NCBI GenBank assembly: GCA_022559845.1
Contig: CM040126.1
Location: 121,992,886 to 122,056,885, forward strand
Direction: 5' to 3'
Source: Amorphophallus konjac
Taxonomy: Eukaryota; Streptophyta; Magnoliopsida; Alismatales; Araceae
DNA length: 64,000 nt
Shown here: positions 22,771-34,139 of the stretch, one piece after another
Numbering within the stretch: the first letter of the stretch is position 1
Layout of the letters: the number at the start of each line of letters is the position of its first letter
Program-made: the position numbers and the translations under genes
The notes under the pieces: generated by a model
Told to the model about the DNA's origin: nothing
Seen by the model: the letters and a program-made list of their open reading frames with translations, nothing else
Database searches by the model: none

Positions 22771-23607
22771 TTGTATCATCAAATGATCGGGCACCCTATT
22801 GAAGATTGCTATCCATTCAAGGATGCTATTGAGAGTCGGATCAAAAAAGGGGAGCTCCCAATGGGCCAATACAAAGTGGATTATCCACGCCCTCACGAGC
22901 AGCCCGACTTGAAGAGAGCTGCCAACATGATCTCTATATACCAGCAATCACCCGAAGAGGTGCCCGGGTCTCACACTACTGAAGAAAAAGATGAAGAGAT
23001 ATGCCTCGCGCCACCAAGCATGGATCATGCTGAAGCCGCTGCTCCCTGTCATGCCAATTGGTCCCCGGAGGACCAGGGGCATCTCCCACCGCCTAATGAA
23101 AAGGCACGCTGCTATACCCCTCCTCCACTCGAGGGCATAAGGGCAGAAACTTCAACTGCTGAGGGACTAAATGCATCCGACGATGATAATCGGATGCCAC
23201 TGGTCCCGCCCAAAGACAAGACGGGAAGCAGCATTCCTGGCTTATACCAATCTATTCCTACCGTGCTGGCAGAGCTGTGTCAAAAATTACAAGAAGTAGA
23301 AATGTTGAAAAGAAGACTAGCTGGAACGGGTTTAAACTCGAATTTACTCAAGCAGGCGGGGCCCTTATCTGAGGCTCTGCAAGGCAGCACTGAGCCGCTC
23401 GAAGCTTCACCAATGTTAGCAGTGCCCCACGTGATGCATAATCAGGCAGGGGGCATCCTCCCTCAACAGCTACAACGCGCGCCCTCGGTGCATTCCTCAA
23501 CCATGACACCTCAGGCAATCCCACCAATAAACCCGCTTCTACAACTAGCTGGCCCACGTCCAAGTCCAACAACTCTGGTGGTAATGAGCAAGGTAAAGAC
23601 AGAATAA
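22771..23607 (+). pseudogene. Tat gag C-terminus fused to second gag N-terminus
   Basis: It opens with a CX2HX4HX4C motif (CLYHQMIGHPIEDC, about 22764-22805), a gag zinc-finger variant seen in Tat-type elements, then a Pro-rich tail. From about 23175 the protein again resembles the N-terminal segment found at 8205-8342 and 21570-21830: DDDNRMPLVPP, then a coiled-coil segment ending EMLKRRL, then NQAGGI and PINPLLQLAGPRP. The same gag front end therefore occurs twice in the same orientation. Confidence 0.75.
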
Positions 23608-23937
23608 ACAGCTGAAACGAAGATGGCCGAAGAAGAAGTTACCAAGGCACAACTATATATGGCTGAGCAAAAGGATGGCGAGTCCGCTTCAGACTACATC
23701 CAACGATGGAGAGATCTTAGTGCGAGATGCAGACACCCACTCGGCCACAGGGGTGCTATACAAATGTGCAAATGCAGTATGAAGATGGACACCCTACTAA
23801 GGGTGATCGACGTCAAGAGCAAGTCCTTTGGCCAATTGAATGATCTCGCAACCGATGTTGAAGCCCTTCTGGCAAAGCACTGCCCGGCTACTACTATCCC
23901 GATTCAGAAAAATAAGCTGGCTGGTGTGGACGCTTAA
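23608..23937 (+). pseudogene. Second, partial Tat gag core
   Basis: Reads YMAEQKDGESASDYIQRWRDL and continues through a segment parallel to 22205-22440 of the first copy. The first half of the gag core (the PKFDKFNG to WLDM part) is missing, so the second copy is internally deleted. It ends at TAA 23935-23937. Confidence 0.7.
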
Positions 23938-24960
23938 ATTCGGCATCAAAGGCCAAACTAGGTCAGCCACAGAAAAGAAGAAAGGGTGCATCAGCACACC
24001 CACGGCATGGCGTCGACCCCACAGCACTATTGGAGTGAAGAAGAAGAATATGGACAAAGGCTACGTCGACGCAGCCCTCAACCTACGTTGATGCAGCCGA
24101 AGACAGAAGCAGAAAATAGGCCCCGGACAGCGGACTGTGTCGACGTAGCCTACAAGCTGCGTCGACGCACCCTAAGGACGCGGAACAGGCTGTAAGGGCG
24201 TGTGTCACAAGCGCGGCGCATGCTCTCCAAAGATCCGACCGCACTGCCTTCTGGAAGGTTGTACAGGATGCGTGGGGGAAGAAACTCCAGGGATTAGAGG
24301 ACATTCCTACCCCCCTTTGCCTTGGAAAAAGAAGAAAAAAGGCCCTTTTCTGCTATAAAAGGGACCAACACCCAGAAGAAGACTCTCTCCGGCTATTCCT
24401 GCTCCCCCCAACTGGTGCTGTTCGAAGGCTCCCTCAGAGTGATTCCTAGGCTATCTGCTCTACTACCCCTGTGCGTGAAGAGAAAGAGAGGAAGAGAAGA
24501 GAGAATAGGTGTGTTGCTTGGGGAGGGAGAGGAGTCAATGCTCTGCTCTCCACCATCTTTCTTTTCCTTTCTCTGTTGTACATTTTTTTTATGTTGATGG
24601 CTTCCCAGACGTGGGTCTTGGGATGATGTATCAGTTTTTTTTTGAGGAATGAATGAAAATGCCTTTTGTTGTAAGTGTTACTCATTTTGCAGTTTTTTTT
24701 ATATCCACATTCCCCAGTTCGCTGAGATTTTGTTGCTGAGCTTTTCTTTTCCTTTTTGTTCCACCGCATGGAGGGGAGCTCTCTATCATGGGAGGAGTCT
24801 AGGCCCAGCCTATCCAAGTGCAATGGATTGGACTTGGGTTCAGTTCTCCTCAATTTTCTAAGTGAGAGTCCACTCTGAGGCCTCACTCTACTCCCGAGTC
24901 GGTGAAACAGGGTGCAACTGTCCTGGCCCTCACAATGACGCCCTCCGAGGCAATATTAAT
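23938..24960 (+). other. LTR-like non-coding block with TATA box
   Basis: Palindromes with GTCGAC cores (GTCGACGCAGC near 24065, CTGCGTCGACGCA near 24155) lie 200-350 bases upstream of TATAAAAG (24354-24361). A T- and A-tract region follows (24580-24720). This layout matches an LTR in plus orientation, probably of the Tat element just upstream, but I cannot fix its ends. Confidence 0.45.
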
Positions 24961-25195
24961 CACAAGTCCCTCCCCCAATGACTTTGAGCAGGTCCACACC
25001 ATCTATCTCAATCCCTAGTGCTTCTGCTTCTCTGATATGCGCACTTTTTATTTCCTCCATACGCATATTTTTTGCTATTAAACGTCTGAGCTTTCTAAGG
25101 AAGTGGCAAGTCCCCTTCTCACCCATGTCTATAGGTTGTGGAGGCCCTAGGTCAAACCGAAATTGATTAGCATTTGCTTCCTCTTCATTCTTCCT
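24961..25195 (-). pseudogene. Unassigned coding-like fragment
   Basis: The minus strand from about 25208 is open for 80 codons to TAA at 24959-24957 or thereabouts, without a start codon. Composition is protein-like (FDLGPPQPIDMGEKGTCHF, then Arg/Lys-rich and IKSAHIREAEALGIEIDG). I do not recognise the family. It could be an exon of a transposon gene. Confidence 0.3.
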
Positions 25196-25199
25196 TTCT

Positions 25200-26880
25200 G
25201 CTAGATTTTAACGCATTGAAGGGTTGTTGTCCACTATTCTGTCCTCTATGCCAATCACAGACAAGCACTCTTTCCATTCGCTTAAATGGTCAATGGGGTT
25301 GTGTTTGTTCTAAATATGTGGTTGTATGCCTGTGGGATATTGATCATCGTTGCTTCATGTCCCCACCTAGGACACGGGTTTGCTAAGCCTCTAAGCATGA
25401 TCCGTGATCTCACACGCCGGGGCAATAATGCATAATTCTTCGATTCCATCGAAGGCTTTCTACCGCTGAACCAACCTCCAGAGGAAGCAGTGCATTACGG
25501 TTCTATGCCGATTTGAATTCCACTTAACCACCCTTACATCCCCAGGGACTTGCCTGTTCATGGCATGGTCTCTGGAGGATTTTCTTCAGAGGGTTGGATA
25601 TTAATGGCCTTGGAGCCAGCAGAAACCCAATGCATATTTTGGAGTTGGAAATGTAGCTAACTCATGGGTCAGTTGAGCCCCTTGCAGGCTAGTCCTCGGG
25701 GTGTCCATGCCCAATTTGGGTTGTTAGGATATTGCCGCTTCCGTGCGCATCCTTGGATGTTGTCACTTTTGTGCGCATCCTCCTTATTTTGGGGCCATCT
25801 CGGATCCTTCGTTGATGCACTTCTTATTTTTCACGCCCAAAGCTCGGGTCCGGGGGAGGTGTTGTCCAATTTTTTTCAGAACTGTGGACTTAATAAAAAA
25901 TAGATTAATGCTAAAACATGAATTGAGTAACAGACAGAATGCTAAAACAGATGCATTAAGCAAGGAACAACGCTAAACTCAGAATAAAGCTGAATAGAAA
26001 ACATTCATATTGAACATGTGATTAAACAAGCTATGAGCATACTCCTGCACAAGCAATGTGATTAGACTAATCAAGGGCAGATCTGAATGAATAAGATGAC
26101 CAAACAAAAAATGTCATGCTGGCAGTAGTGAAAGAAAAGCAATGCACTTAACGAAACGGCCAAACAGATAAAAGATCCATTTTCATGTGACAAGTATGCT
26201 CATATGTGCAATTACATATGCATTCTTGCATTTGCTGAACACGGGGTGACTTGAAGCCTGCTGCAATAGGGGTCAACCCATTGGGTCGATCCTCCCCCTT
26301 TAGTCTGCCCACTGCTGCCACTGCGTCGACCTCGCTTCCTTCCAGTTGACCCCGAGTGGATTCCACTTGTGTTCAATTATTGTCCAACCACCAGCTCTGC
26401 TATAAAACAAATCAAACACTTTACATGCATCACGCAATCCAATGTCAATGCCCAACTCATTTTTATGAGTATGGTTGAGCTCACTCTCTCATGCATTCCC
26501 CAACATGGAGCAGTCCATTTGCATTCACTTTGAGTCGTGCATGCATTTGCTTGCAAGTTGAACCCTCTACAAGGGCTAATCTCAAATTTTGGTTGACCAT
26601 TTGTTGAATTTGGTCGACTGATCTCCAATTTCGATCGACCGTGCCACGTCGATGCCCCGTTTCGCCGGCCTACTGGTCTACGTCTTGGCAGCTTCCCTTT
26701 GATCACCTAGGGTCAAACCTTCTTGAGCTTAGCTATTGCCTGATAACCAGCCCTGTTAAGATAAACTACATCCCTGGGATGCATCGTGCATTCACGCTAG
26801 CATTTGCTCAACCTCCATGAGCATAATTAAATCATTACCCCATGCATCTGCATATGCATGCTTGCATGCGATGACTTGCG
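25200..26880. other. Unassigned non-coding stretch
   Basis: No gene recognised. GTCGAC/GTTGAC half-palindromes occur at 26270-26350 and GGTCGACTGA-like copies at 26590-26640, suggesting an old copia U3. Otherwise I see nothing specific. Confidence 0.4.
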
Positions 26881-26885
26881 ACTTG

Positions 26886-26990
26886 TGGTATATCAAATGG
26901 TGGACTGACGAAGGGTGGGTTAGACCCATCTGGACCCTCTCACTATGTGCGAGTACATAACTCCGCCTTGTAGCAAGGTCACACTACATA
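26886..26990 (+). repeat. Copy of TATATCAAATGGTGA block
   Basis: GGTATATCAAATGGTGGACTG, then GGGTGGGTTAGAC, then CTCACTATGTGCGAG and CTCCGCCTTGTA. The same series of words in the same order is found in and around the copia LTRs (9557, 11958, 19606, 21293, 37690). It marks copia-derived DNA in plus orientation. Confidence 0.6.
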
Positions 26991-27234
26991 AACAAATCAT
27001 GTAAAAGCATTCCCTATGTCTCCTGCATAAGCAACTCATACATTGATGCATGCCATGCACAAAGAAGAAACAAAAGAAAGAAAATTTGAAGAACAAAGGA
27101 AGAAATAAACAGAAGAAAACCAAAAGAATAAACCAAATAGAAGAAAGGTTGGAGTTTAGCACTCCTCTAACTTTCAAATCAAATTCACCACATGAATCAA
27201 AAAAATGATGAATTAAATGGGAAGGCAGTTCCTG

Positions 27235-27430
27235 CTTACTAGCATGGGTTGTGTCGACACAGCCTGGATCTGCGTCGACACAGCGGTTCATGCTAGCTCC
27301 CTGGATGGGGCTTCTGTGCCGACGCACTGAGCACCTGCGTCGACGTGATGGCCCTTCGCAGCTCCCCTACGCTAGCTCCTGCGTTGACGTGACTTAAGCC
27401 ATGAGTCGACACATTGGCTCTTTGCCCCTT
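27235..27430. repeat. TGCGTCGACGCA-type palindromes
   Basis: GTGTCGACACAGC (27252), TGCGTCGACACAGC (27270), TGCCGACGCAC, TGCGTCGACGTGA (27330), TGCGTTGACGTGA and GAGTCGACACA follow at 20-40 base spacing. They resemble the set at 24060-24170. No gene is present. Confidence 0.7.
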
Positions 27431-27852
27431 TTGGCCTGCTAAAAGAGATAAAAAGAAAAGGAAGAAGTGATAATAAAACACAGAATAAAATTGATGACAT
27501 AAAAAGATTAATAATGAATAAGGGCAAAAGGGTAACAAAATTTCTCTAAGCCAAAGACCGAACCCCAACAGGCAATAGGGTAGGGGAGGAAAGTTTCCCC
27601 GATCTTTCGGAACCCCTCGTGGACTTCCCCAAACATCTTCTTCCATTCCCCCTCCGTGGTATGCCATAAGCTTGAAGAATGGCAAAGACGGACTTAGAGG
27701 ATGGGCCGCGCGAGGTTACGAGTGAAAGCATAAGTTTTATGCACGTTAACCCTTTGTTAAATTATTTAAGAATTGTTAATGAATTTAAGATGGTGAATGT
27801 GTAAAGTTTTATGACCTAGGTACCATGCTAAGTCATTTAAAAAAATGGTTTG

Positions 27853-28030
27853 AATCAATGCCCCCACAACAGGGCGCCATATCTTTAAATAACGACTTCT
27901 GTCCGGTCGTCATTTTCCAAAAGAAATATATATATATATATATATATAAACAAAATTTGTCTGAATCAACGCCCCCACAACAGGGTGCCATATCTCTAAA
28001 TAACGACTTCTGTCCGGTCGTCATTTGTTT
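27853..28030. repeat. 111-bp tandem duplication containing palindrome
   Basis: About 65 bases starting AATCAATGCCCCCACAACAG recur at 27964, including AACGACTTCTGTCCGGTCGT. The two copies are separated by a (TA)n tract (27928-27948). The second half recurs at 31415-31450. Confidence 0.85.
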
Positions 28031-28679
28031 TAAAAAAAACAAAAACAAAAATTAGAAAAAAATTGTTTTCCACTAATGCCCAACTAGAGGGCACCATTTT
28101 ATTAAATAAAGGTACCTGCCCGATCGCCAATTCCCACAGAATGCCCTGCTTTCTCCACTTGCCATGTCATTTGCTTGCTAGCATCTTGTGTGGGCATCTT
28201 TTAATTCTAGTTTGCATCTGCTTTCCTATATGTCGCATTTTCTCTATATTTGCCTTAGTTGATTAAAGGCTTGGCCCCTTGACCATTCATCAAGGTCAAC
28301 AACAATAACCGCTTGCTTATCGAGCAAGGGGCCAAGCTGGACGAATTAATTATTCTGTTTGCTTAAGTGTGGAATACAGGAACAAGAAGAAGCAATTGAG
28401 ACAAGTACACAAAGCACACACAAGGACAAATTCCGGTAACAAACGTGCATTTCATTTCATATATATGTATATGTGTACAAAATGCAGGTGGTGGACTACA
28501 AAGACAATATCTCTCTCTAGCTCTCACCTCCACCTTCCTCTCTCCTACTCTCTGCCTCACCCTCGTCCTGGCGACAGGATCGTGGTGGGAGCATGGACCC
28601 CTGGGAAGCAGTCGACATGTCGGCTCGTGCTCGCTCGTCTGCCTCGTTCCTCCGCTAAGTCGAGGAACCTGCTATGTAC

Positions 28680-31174
28680 CCCGTGCTGGCGAAGACGCTG
28701 GAATGGCCCGCAGCCCATGATGGGTCGCGGCCCCTCTACAGGCGCTCCTCAGCTGCTCCTCCGTGACGGCCAGCCACGTCCTCAGCTCTGCAAGCTCGCG
28801 CTGTCACGCAAGCCGCTCCTCCCTCTCATGAGCATGGTCTCTAGTCTCCACCTTGAAGAAGATCCTCATCTCTATCATGTCGCTGGGCAACTCCTCTCGC
28901 CGCCTCAGCGTCTCCTCTAGCTCCGTGACTCGCTGGTCACGGATCACAAGCTCTGTGCTTGCCAGGGCCACCTGAGTCAGTGCCTCATGCAGCTCTGCAA
29001 CCTGAAACATCATATTTACATGAGCATTTTGAATATTCATCTCTGAAAGGAATTTGTGCATCTATCTATTCTTTGAAGTTACCCACTCAGCCAGGTCGCG
29101 CTCTGCCGCCTCGGCACATGCTACCGCTCCGGCGAGTTGCTCCTGCAAAGAAGCAACCTCCGCACTCTGATCCCTCATGCTCGAGGAGGCACCTCCTGTC
29201 CCTTCTGCCGCTGCTCCCTGCTGGGCACGCTGCATTCATTGAGATTGTCAGTGGCTAAAAATTAATAATTCAGAATAATTCATTGCATGTAGTTAAGTGC
29301 ACTCACCAGGGTCTCCAAGTGCACCCGCGTAGCTGCGAGCTGGGCCTCCACACTGTGGAGATGGACCTACATGTCCATCACCACTGCATCTCACGCATCC
29401 TGCATTTGTCACATATTAGCTGCATATCTCAATAAGCCTATAAGTCTTAAACATTAGAAATAGCATGCATTCATACGTACCTCCATGACCCTCATCTGGG
29501 GTCGACCGGTGTATGTCTCCCAGTAGCGCTGCAAGTACGCTGAGCTATTTGGTGCATGGGAGATGACTGGAGTCTCGCCTCGCTGCCAGTCCGCAAACTG
29601 CTCCGGGAACCGAAGCCACCAGTCTATAGCAATGGTGCGTCCTCACGTCTTCTGCCCAATCCCGCGAGGCTCCGCTACCTCGACCCACTCCTGGTGTAGG
29701 CCGAGCATCCTCATCGCTAGTCTCAACCGCGACGGCTCGATCCCGTTCAGGCAGTGAACCTAGCTGTCACGCCCAAAGCGAGGTTGGCCCGCTGCAACCC
29801 AAGGCTGACCCTCGTCGGTCATCCCTTGGTAGGGTCTCCACACCACCTGCATGCATATCATGTTATTATCATATAATCATAAAGCATGAAATAAAAACAA
29901 ATTGCATCATGTTTAAAGCACGTACCAGTGAGGCAGGGTAGTCGCGGAACTCCCGCCTAAGTACCCTCAGCTCATAGGCATGAGGCACTCCACTCAAGCA
30001 CGGTAGCCACCGTCGCGCCAGTGGATAGGCATCTACATCTCCAGGTCGAATGCTAACTAGGTCCATCGGCATGTAGAGGTGACTCCACACCTACATCCAC
30101 AATCATTAGTAACATTCATAAACATTCATCATATTATAAACATTCATCATAAGCATAATCACATTCATAATCATTTAGATAATACAAAAAGAAAAAAATA
30201 CATACCTAAAGAAAAGGTGAGAAGCCACTGACTGTCGTCTCACGACCTGTCCCCATGGACAGGTCGGCTATCAAGTGTGCTAGCAGGGCGGCTCCCTAGG
30301 CATACCGCCCTACTCCCTCCAAGTCATCCAGTATGCCCAGGAATCTACAGTTGATATCATCTCACTTCGTCCCCAAAAGTGACCTCCTGAGCATCATAAA
30401 TAGAAACCTCCTCAAGTCCATGTCCACTCCCTCCCTCTGAGCAGGGTCCTGATAGTAGGTGGCCCGGACTCTCGCGGTCAGTCTCTCTGTCCAATCTCCT
30501 AAAGACTCTCCCAACCTCTGCCGAGAGTCTCCTAATCCCATGGCCCCCGTCAGCTCGGTGCAGTACACTGTCCTGCACTCCCTCGGGGTATCAGCCACTG
30601 TCTCTAAACCCAACAGTCTCTGTGCTAGCTCACAATAGTCCGGGAGGGTCACCCCACTCACCGCCTCTCCGTCTATCCTCAACCCCGTAATCCTTGTCAC
30701 GTCCTCTAAGCTCGACACCATGTGCCCCCAAGGCATCAAAAATGCTCGACTAGCCCTGTCCCATCTCTCCCTCAGCACCTGAATAAGGATCAGATTGGGA
30801 CGTACCGGCTCAATGCTGAGGAAGGGTCCGAACCCATCGCCTCCACTCTCGCCCTCTGGAAGTCGGGCAGCCCATAGTATGCAGCTCGCACCTGAACCCA
30901 AGAAATGCGAGTCCGTATCAACCCATACAACAAAACAACAACAAAAATAAACATGTGTCAATAACCAGCAATAATTAACCAATTAACTTTAAAAAAATCA
31001 TCACTATTTTGATTGGCGACCATATAGTGGCCGTTATTTTCTGATTAGGCACCCAAGGTGTGGCCGCCAATTCTCTGAAATTTTAAACTGACGCCCTGAG
31101 GTCAGACACCATTTCTTGGGCAATTTTGTTTTATTTACGTTAAAATAAATATATATATATAGATGTTTTTAAGA

Positions 31175-31205
<31 letters not shown>

Positions 31206-31881
31206 GTAAAAGGGGGTTTCAAAATGACGACAGTGTTCTAGTCGCTTGTTCTTTATGTTATTCATTTTAATTCTAAAAAAAAGTAACTTGCGACCTCCTC
31301 TCTAACGCCATTTCTAAGATTATTTTCCTAAAAAATAAATATTTAGGAAATGACGCTGGCTGCTCGATCGTCAATTCCTATGTCTCACAGTATTTTCCTC
31401 CCTCCAATCGCCATATCTTTAAATAACGACTTATGTCCGGTCGTCATTTATTTTTCAAAAAAAAAAAAGAAGAAAGAAAAAAAACAAAAAAAAATGGCAA
31501 GGTATTAGGGCTTACCTTACTGGGTTTAGGCTCCATGAGCCCACCCCACAGTGGCCGACGGCGAGGCTGGGGTCGCTCTACTTCTTCCTCTTCTTCACCT
31601 TCTCCGTCTTCACCATCGTCGCCGCCGTTGCCTTCGCCGCCCCCTTCTTCTTCCTCTCCTTCATCGTCTTCTCCTTCATCACCTTCCTCATCACCGTCCT
31701 CTCCATCGTCATCCTCTTCACCCTCTCTTCCTTCATCTTCTTCGTGCTCCGTCGCCGAAGCCTCGGCTGCCATAGTAGGGACCTCCTCCTCGTCGTCGCC
31801 GTTGTCATCATCAATATGAACGATAGCGGGTGCCATCACCCGCTGCCGCTTCCCACTGCCGGAGCCGCTCGCATAGGCCAT
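28680..31881 (-). pseudogene. Plant mobile domain (PMD) gene, seven exons, decayed
   Basis: Minus-strand model with GT-AG borders. Exons: 31881-31516 (MAYASGSGSG, then an acidic Glu/Asp/Gly tract), 30891-30206, 30090-29926, 29846-29481, 29399-29307, 29229-29083 and 29001 to about 28680. Exon 2 has PMD hallmarks (LIQVLRERWDRASRAF, MPWGH, SLEDVTRITGLRIDGEAVSG, YA-stop-GAALLAHL). Exon 4 carries CLNGIEPSRLRLAMRMLGLHQEW. The last exons encode a coiled coil. Damage: a probable 1-base deletion near 30840; stops at 30362, 30296 (Trp to TAG), about 29757 and 28804. PMD proteins exist as host silencing or genome-stability factors and as ORFs carried by transposons; the setting here favours the latter. 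Confidence 0.7.
31010..31450. repeat. Palindrome cluster inside PMD intron 1
   Basis: Several copies of a GGCGACC...GGGCGCC / GGTCGCC-type imperfect palindrome (31012-31045, 31349-31372, 31403-31446) lie within the intron between 31515 and 30892. An (AAT)n tract is at 31175-31205. Confidence 0.65.
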
Positions 31882-32059
31882 CGAGGTGGAGGAGATGGGT
31901 GGTTGTCATCGTCAGTCGTCGCCGGTAAACGGTTGCAGAATAGGGTAGCAAAGGAAATGGGAAACAAAGAGGAGATGAATGAAGCAAAAGGGTTTCAAAG
32001 CAAGGGGAGAGGAGTTTTAGCGGAAGCCTCTGTGGCGGTGAATTCGAAACAATTGATGT

Positions 32060-32450
32060 CCTGGTTAATGCCGTCATTTCTGTAATCAACGACTGTTTGA
32101 ACATGCGCTAGTTTATTCAAATATCAGATTTTTAAATATTTAGAATCAGTGACCTGCTCTTGGGCGTCATTTAAGGATTGAACGACCCATTAAGGGGTCG
32201 CCATTTTGAAGTGTGCGTTGGAATCAGAAAAGTTGTTAGGCAATGATGAAGGGCATTAATGTTTTTTTTATTATTTTCTTTTGATGGACGACCGTGTACA
32301 TGGCCGTTATTTAATGAATGAGCGGTTATTTAGAGGGCCGCCAATTATGGAATTACTATTTTTATGGGAAAATGGATTTAAGTGAATTGGCGACCGTGTG
32401 AAGGGCGCAGCTTAAAGAATTAGCGACCTCTAGTGCAATTGCCGTTTCTC
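32060..32450. repeat. Palindrome cluster upstream of PMD gene
   Basis: Copies at about 32150-32210 (GGGCGTCATT; AACGACC...GGGTCGCC), 32283-32340 and 32385-32450 (TTGGCGACCGTGTGAAGGGCGC). This belongs to the same family as the intron cluster and the Tekay LTR at 44757. Confidence 0.65.
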
Positions 32451-32611
32451 ACAGAGCCTCATTTTTTAAGACAGAATCGATGGATTTTGGAGGTTTTGAT
32501 ATCTTTAGACACTTTCATTGGCTCAATCAAGGAACAATCTTTTATTTATTGAAGGAAATGGATCATTACATGCTTAATGAGACACCTTGGGCCTCAAATT
32601 CCTAAGAGTTA

Positions 32612-33997
32612 TTACATAAGTCTTCCAGTGCTCTTTGTCTTCTTCAATGTGCTCCATGGGCTGGTGAAGCTACTGACCTGCCATAAGGCTTGTGTTGTCT
32701 TTATCTTCTCTTCATCGCCCTTTGAGCCTAGTTCTCTCTTCTTGATTGGTGGGAGATGAGAAGCTTCTTCAAAGAGATGGCGGGGAAGGCCGAGTTGTGA
32801 AAGGCATCGGTGTGCATTGTAGAGCACGAACTCGGTGGCGCCGATTAGCCTTAGCTCTAGTCCGGAAGAAAGCCTTGCATGAAGATCTTGAGTCTTTAGA
32901 AATCCTAGTGTGCATGTGAAGGCATTTTGTGGCATGACCTTGAGGTGTCCGCGCCAGTTCACCCGTTTCTTGAGCTTGGATACCCGGTTGGTAACTCTAT
33001 CATTCAAGCCTAGTGTACCCGTCATGTAGTGGAGTGGGCTCTTAGAGAAAATCCTAGAGGCTTGTTGGGACTCCTCACATGGATCGAATTTGAAGTGGAG
33101 GTCCACCCAACTTGTGAATAGAAGCATGGACCCGTATAGGGACCTCCCCATAGATGTCGAGGTGACCCCACTATAGAGGTAGGCTAAGACCGCCGGTCCA
33201 ATTCTCTTTCCTTCCCAGATTCCACATATAGCGCTCAATTGATCTTCTTCCAAGAAATCATCCGCCGAGGGGAATAGCAATGCTCCCGCAAGGCATATCA
33301 CCATGGCCTTCATGATCATCTCCATCTCCTCTTCTTTGTTCTCTTTTCCCAAAGCTTTATACACCCACGCCGCAAGCTTCATCAAGTTGATTCCTTTTGT
33401 GGCTCTTATTTGGTCAATCATTTTTTGGCTTGGGATTAGGCTTGCTAATATCTCTATCGTGCTTATTGGTTCTTGCATAACCGCCATCTTTTCTTCCTCT
33501 CTTGCTTCAAAGACTTCAAGCCTAGTAGCATTTCCACTTCTTCTAGGAGGATAGTAGCTTCGAAGGTAGGGAATAGGAAGGTATGGGTGTGTGGGTGTCA
33601 TATTTCTATGAGAGCTCCCATGGCAGCCCAATCAAAGTGGATATCATTGTAATGCTTGGCATGGGTTACTAAGCCTAAGAGGTGCCACTTGGATAGATGG
33701 GATCTCATATCAAGGGTGATTTTAAAGAGAAGTAAGGGGAGCCATTGAATTTTGGTGTATCTCCTAGCCCCCGGGATGAGTGGGTAATCCTGAAAAATTA
33801 AAGGAAGAGAAAAGAAGAAGGATAGAATTAGAATTTGGATAGATTGAGTGAGAGGAAGAGAGATAGAACTAAGGTTTCCTTTAAAACAAACTTACTTGGA
33901 TGGCCACAATTCTTCCACTTATATGTCCTTCAATCTCCGTAATTCTTGAAAATCCCATCTTGGTTCTCTTCAATGGACGTTGCATAATGTTCTCCAT
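32612..33997 (-). pseudogene. PMD-like (DUF7745-type) gene, two exons, decayed
   Basis: Exon 1 is 33997-33896 (MENIMQRPLKRT, 34 codons, phase 0), followed by a 106-base GT-AG intron (33895-33790). Exon 2 runs from 33789 to TGA at 32612. Exon 2 starts DYPLIPGARRYTKIQWLP and continues with WHLLGLV, HFDWAAMGALIEI and FEATILLEEVEMLLGL. A later segment reads ALLFPSADDFLEEDQL. This resembles a plant family of transposon-associated PMD-like proteins (DUF7745). Damage: TGA at 33600-33598 where a Trp is expected, and a frameshift near 33490. Function unknown. It is on the same strand as the PMD gene, with its 3' end about 730 bases from that gene's ATG. Confidence 0.6.
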
Positions 33998-34123
33998 GAT
34001 TGAAGCTTCAAAAACTCTATTTTTCCTCTATTTTTCTTGATTTTCTGCACTCCAAGCTTGATTTGGGTCTTCCTTGGAGCCTTTGGATCTTCTTTTTGAT
34101 GAAAGGAGAGGCCTTGGGGGTCC

Positions 34124-34131
34124 TATTTATA
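34124..34131 (-). promoter_or_regulatory. TATA box of PMD-like gene
   Basis: TATAAATA on the minus strand, about 127 bases upstream of the ATG at 33997. It is the right distance for a plant core promoter. Confidence 0.55.
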
Positions 34132-34139
34132 AGGAGGGA

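Noticed and set aside
23986..24304. Possible small gene over the GTCGAC palindromes
   Set aside because: Overlapping frames on both strands with no homology; the palindromes explain the composition.
31433..31819. Ser/Pro-rich plus-strand frame
   Set aside because: Antisense of the acidic first exon of the PMD gene, which is supported by a splice site and by domain exons downstream.
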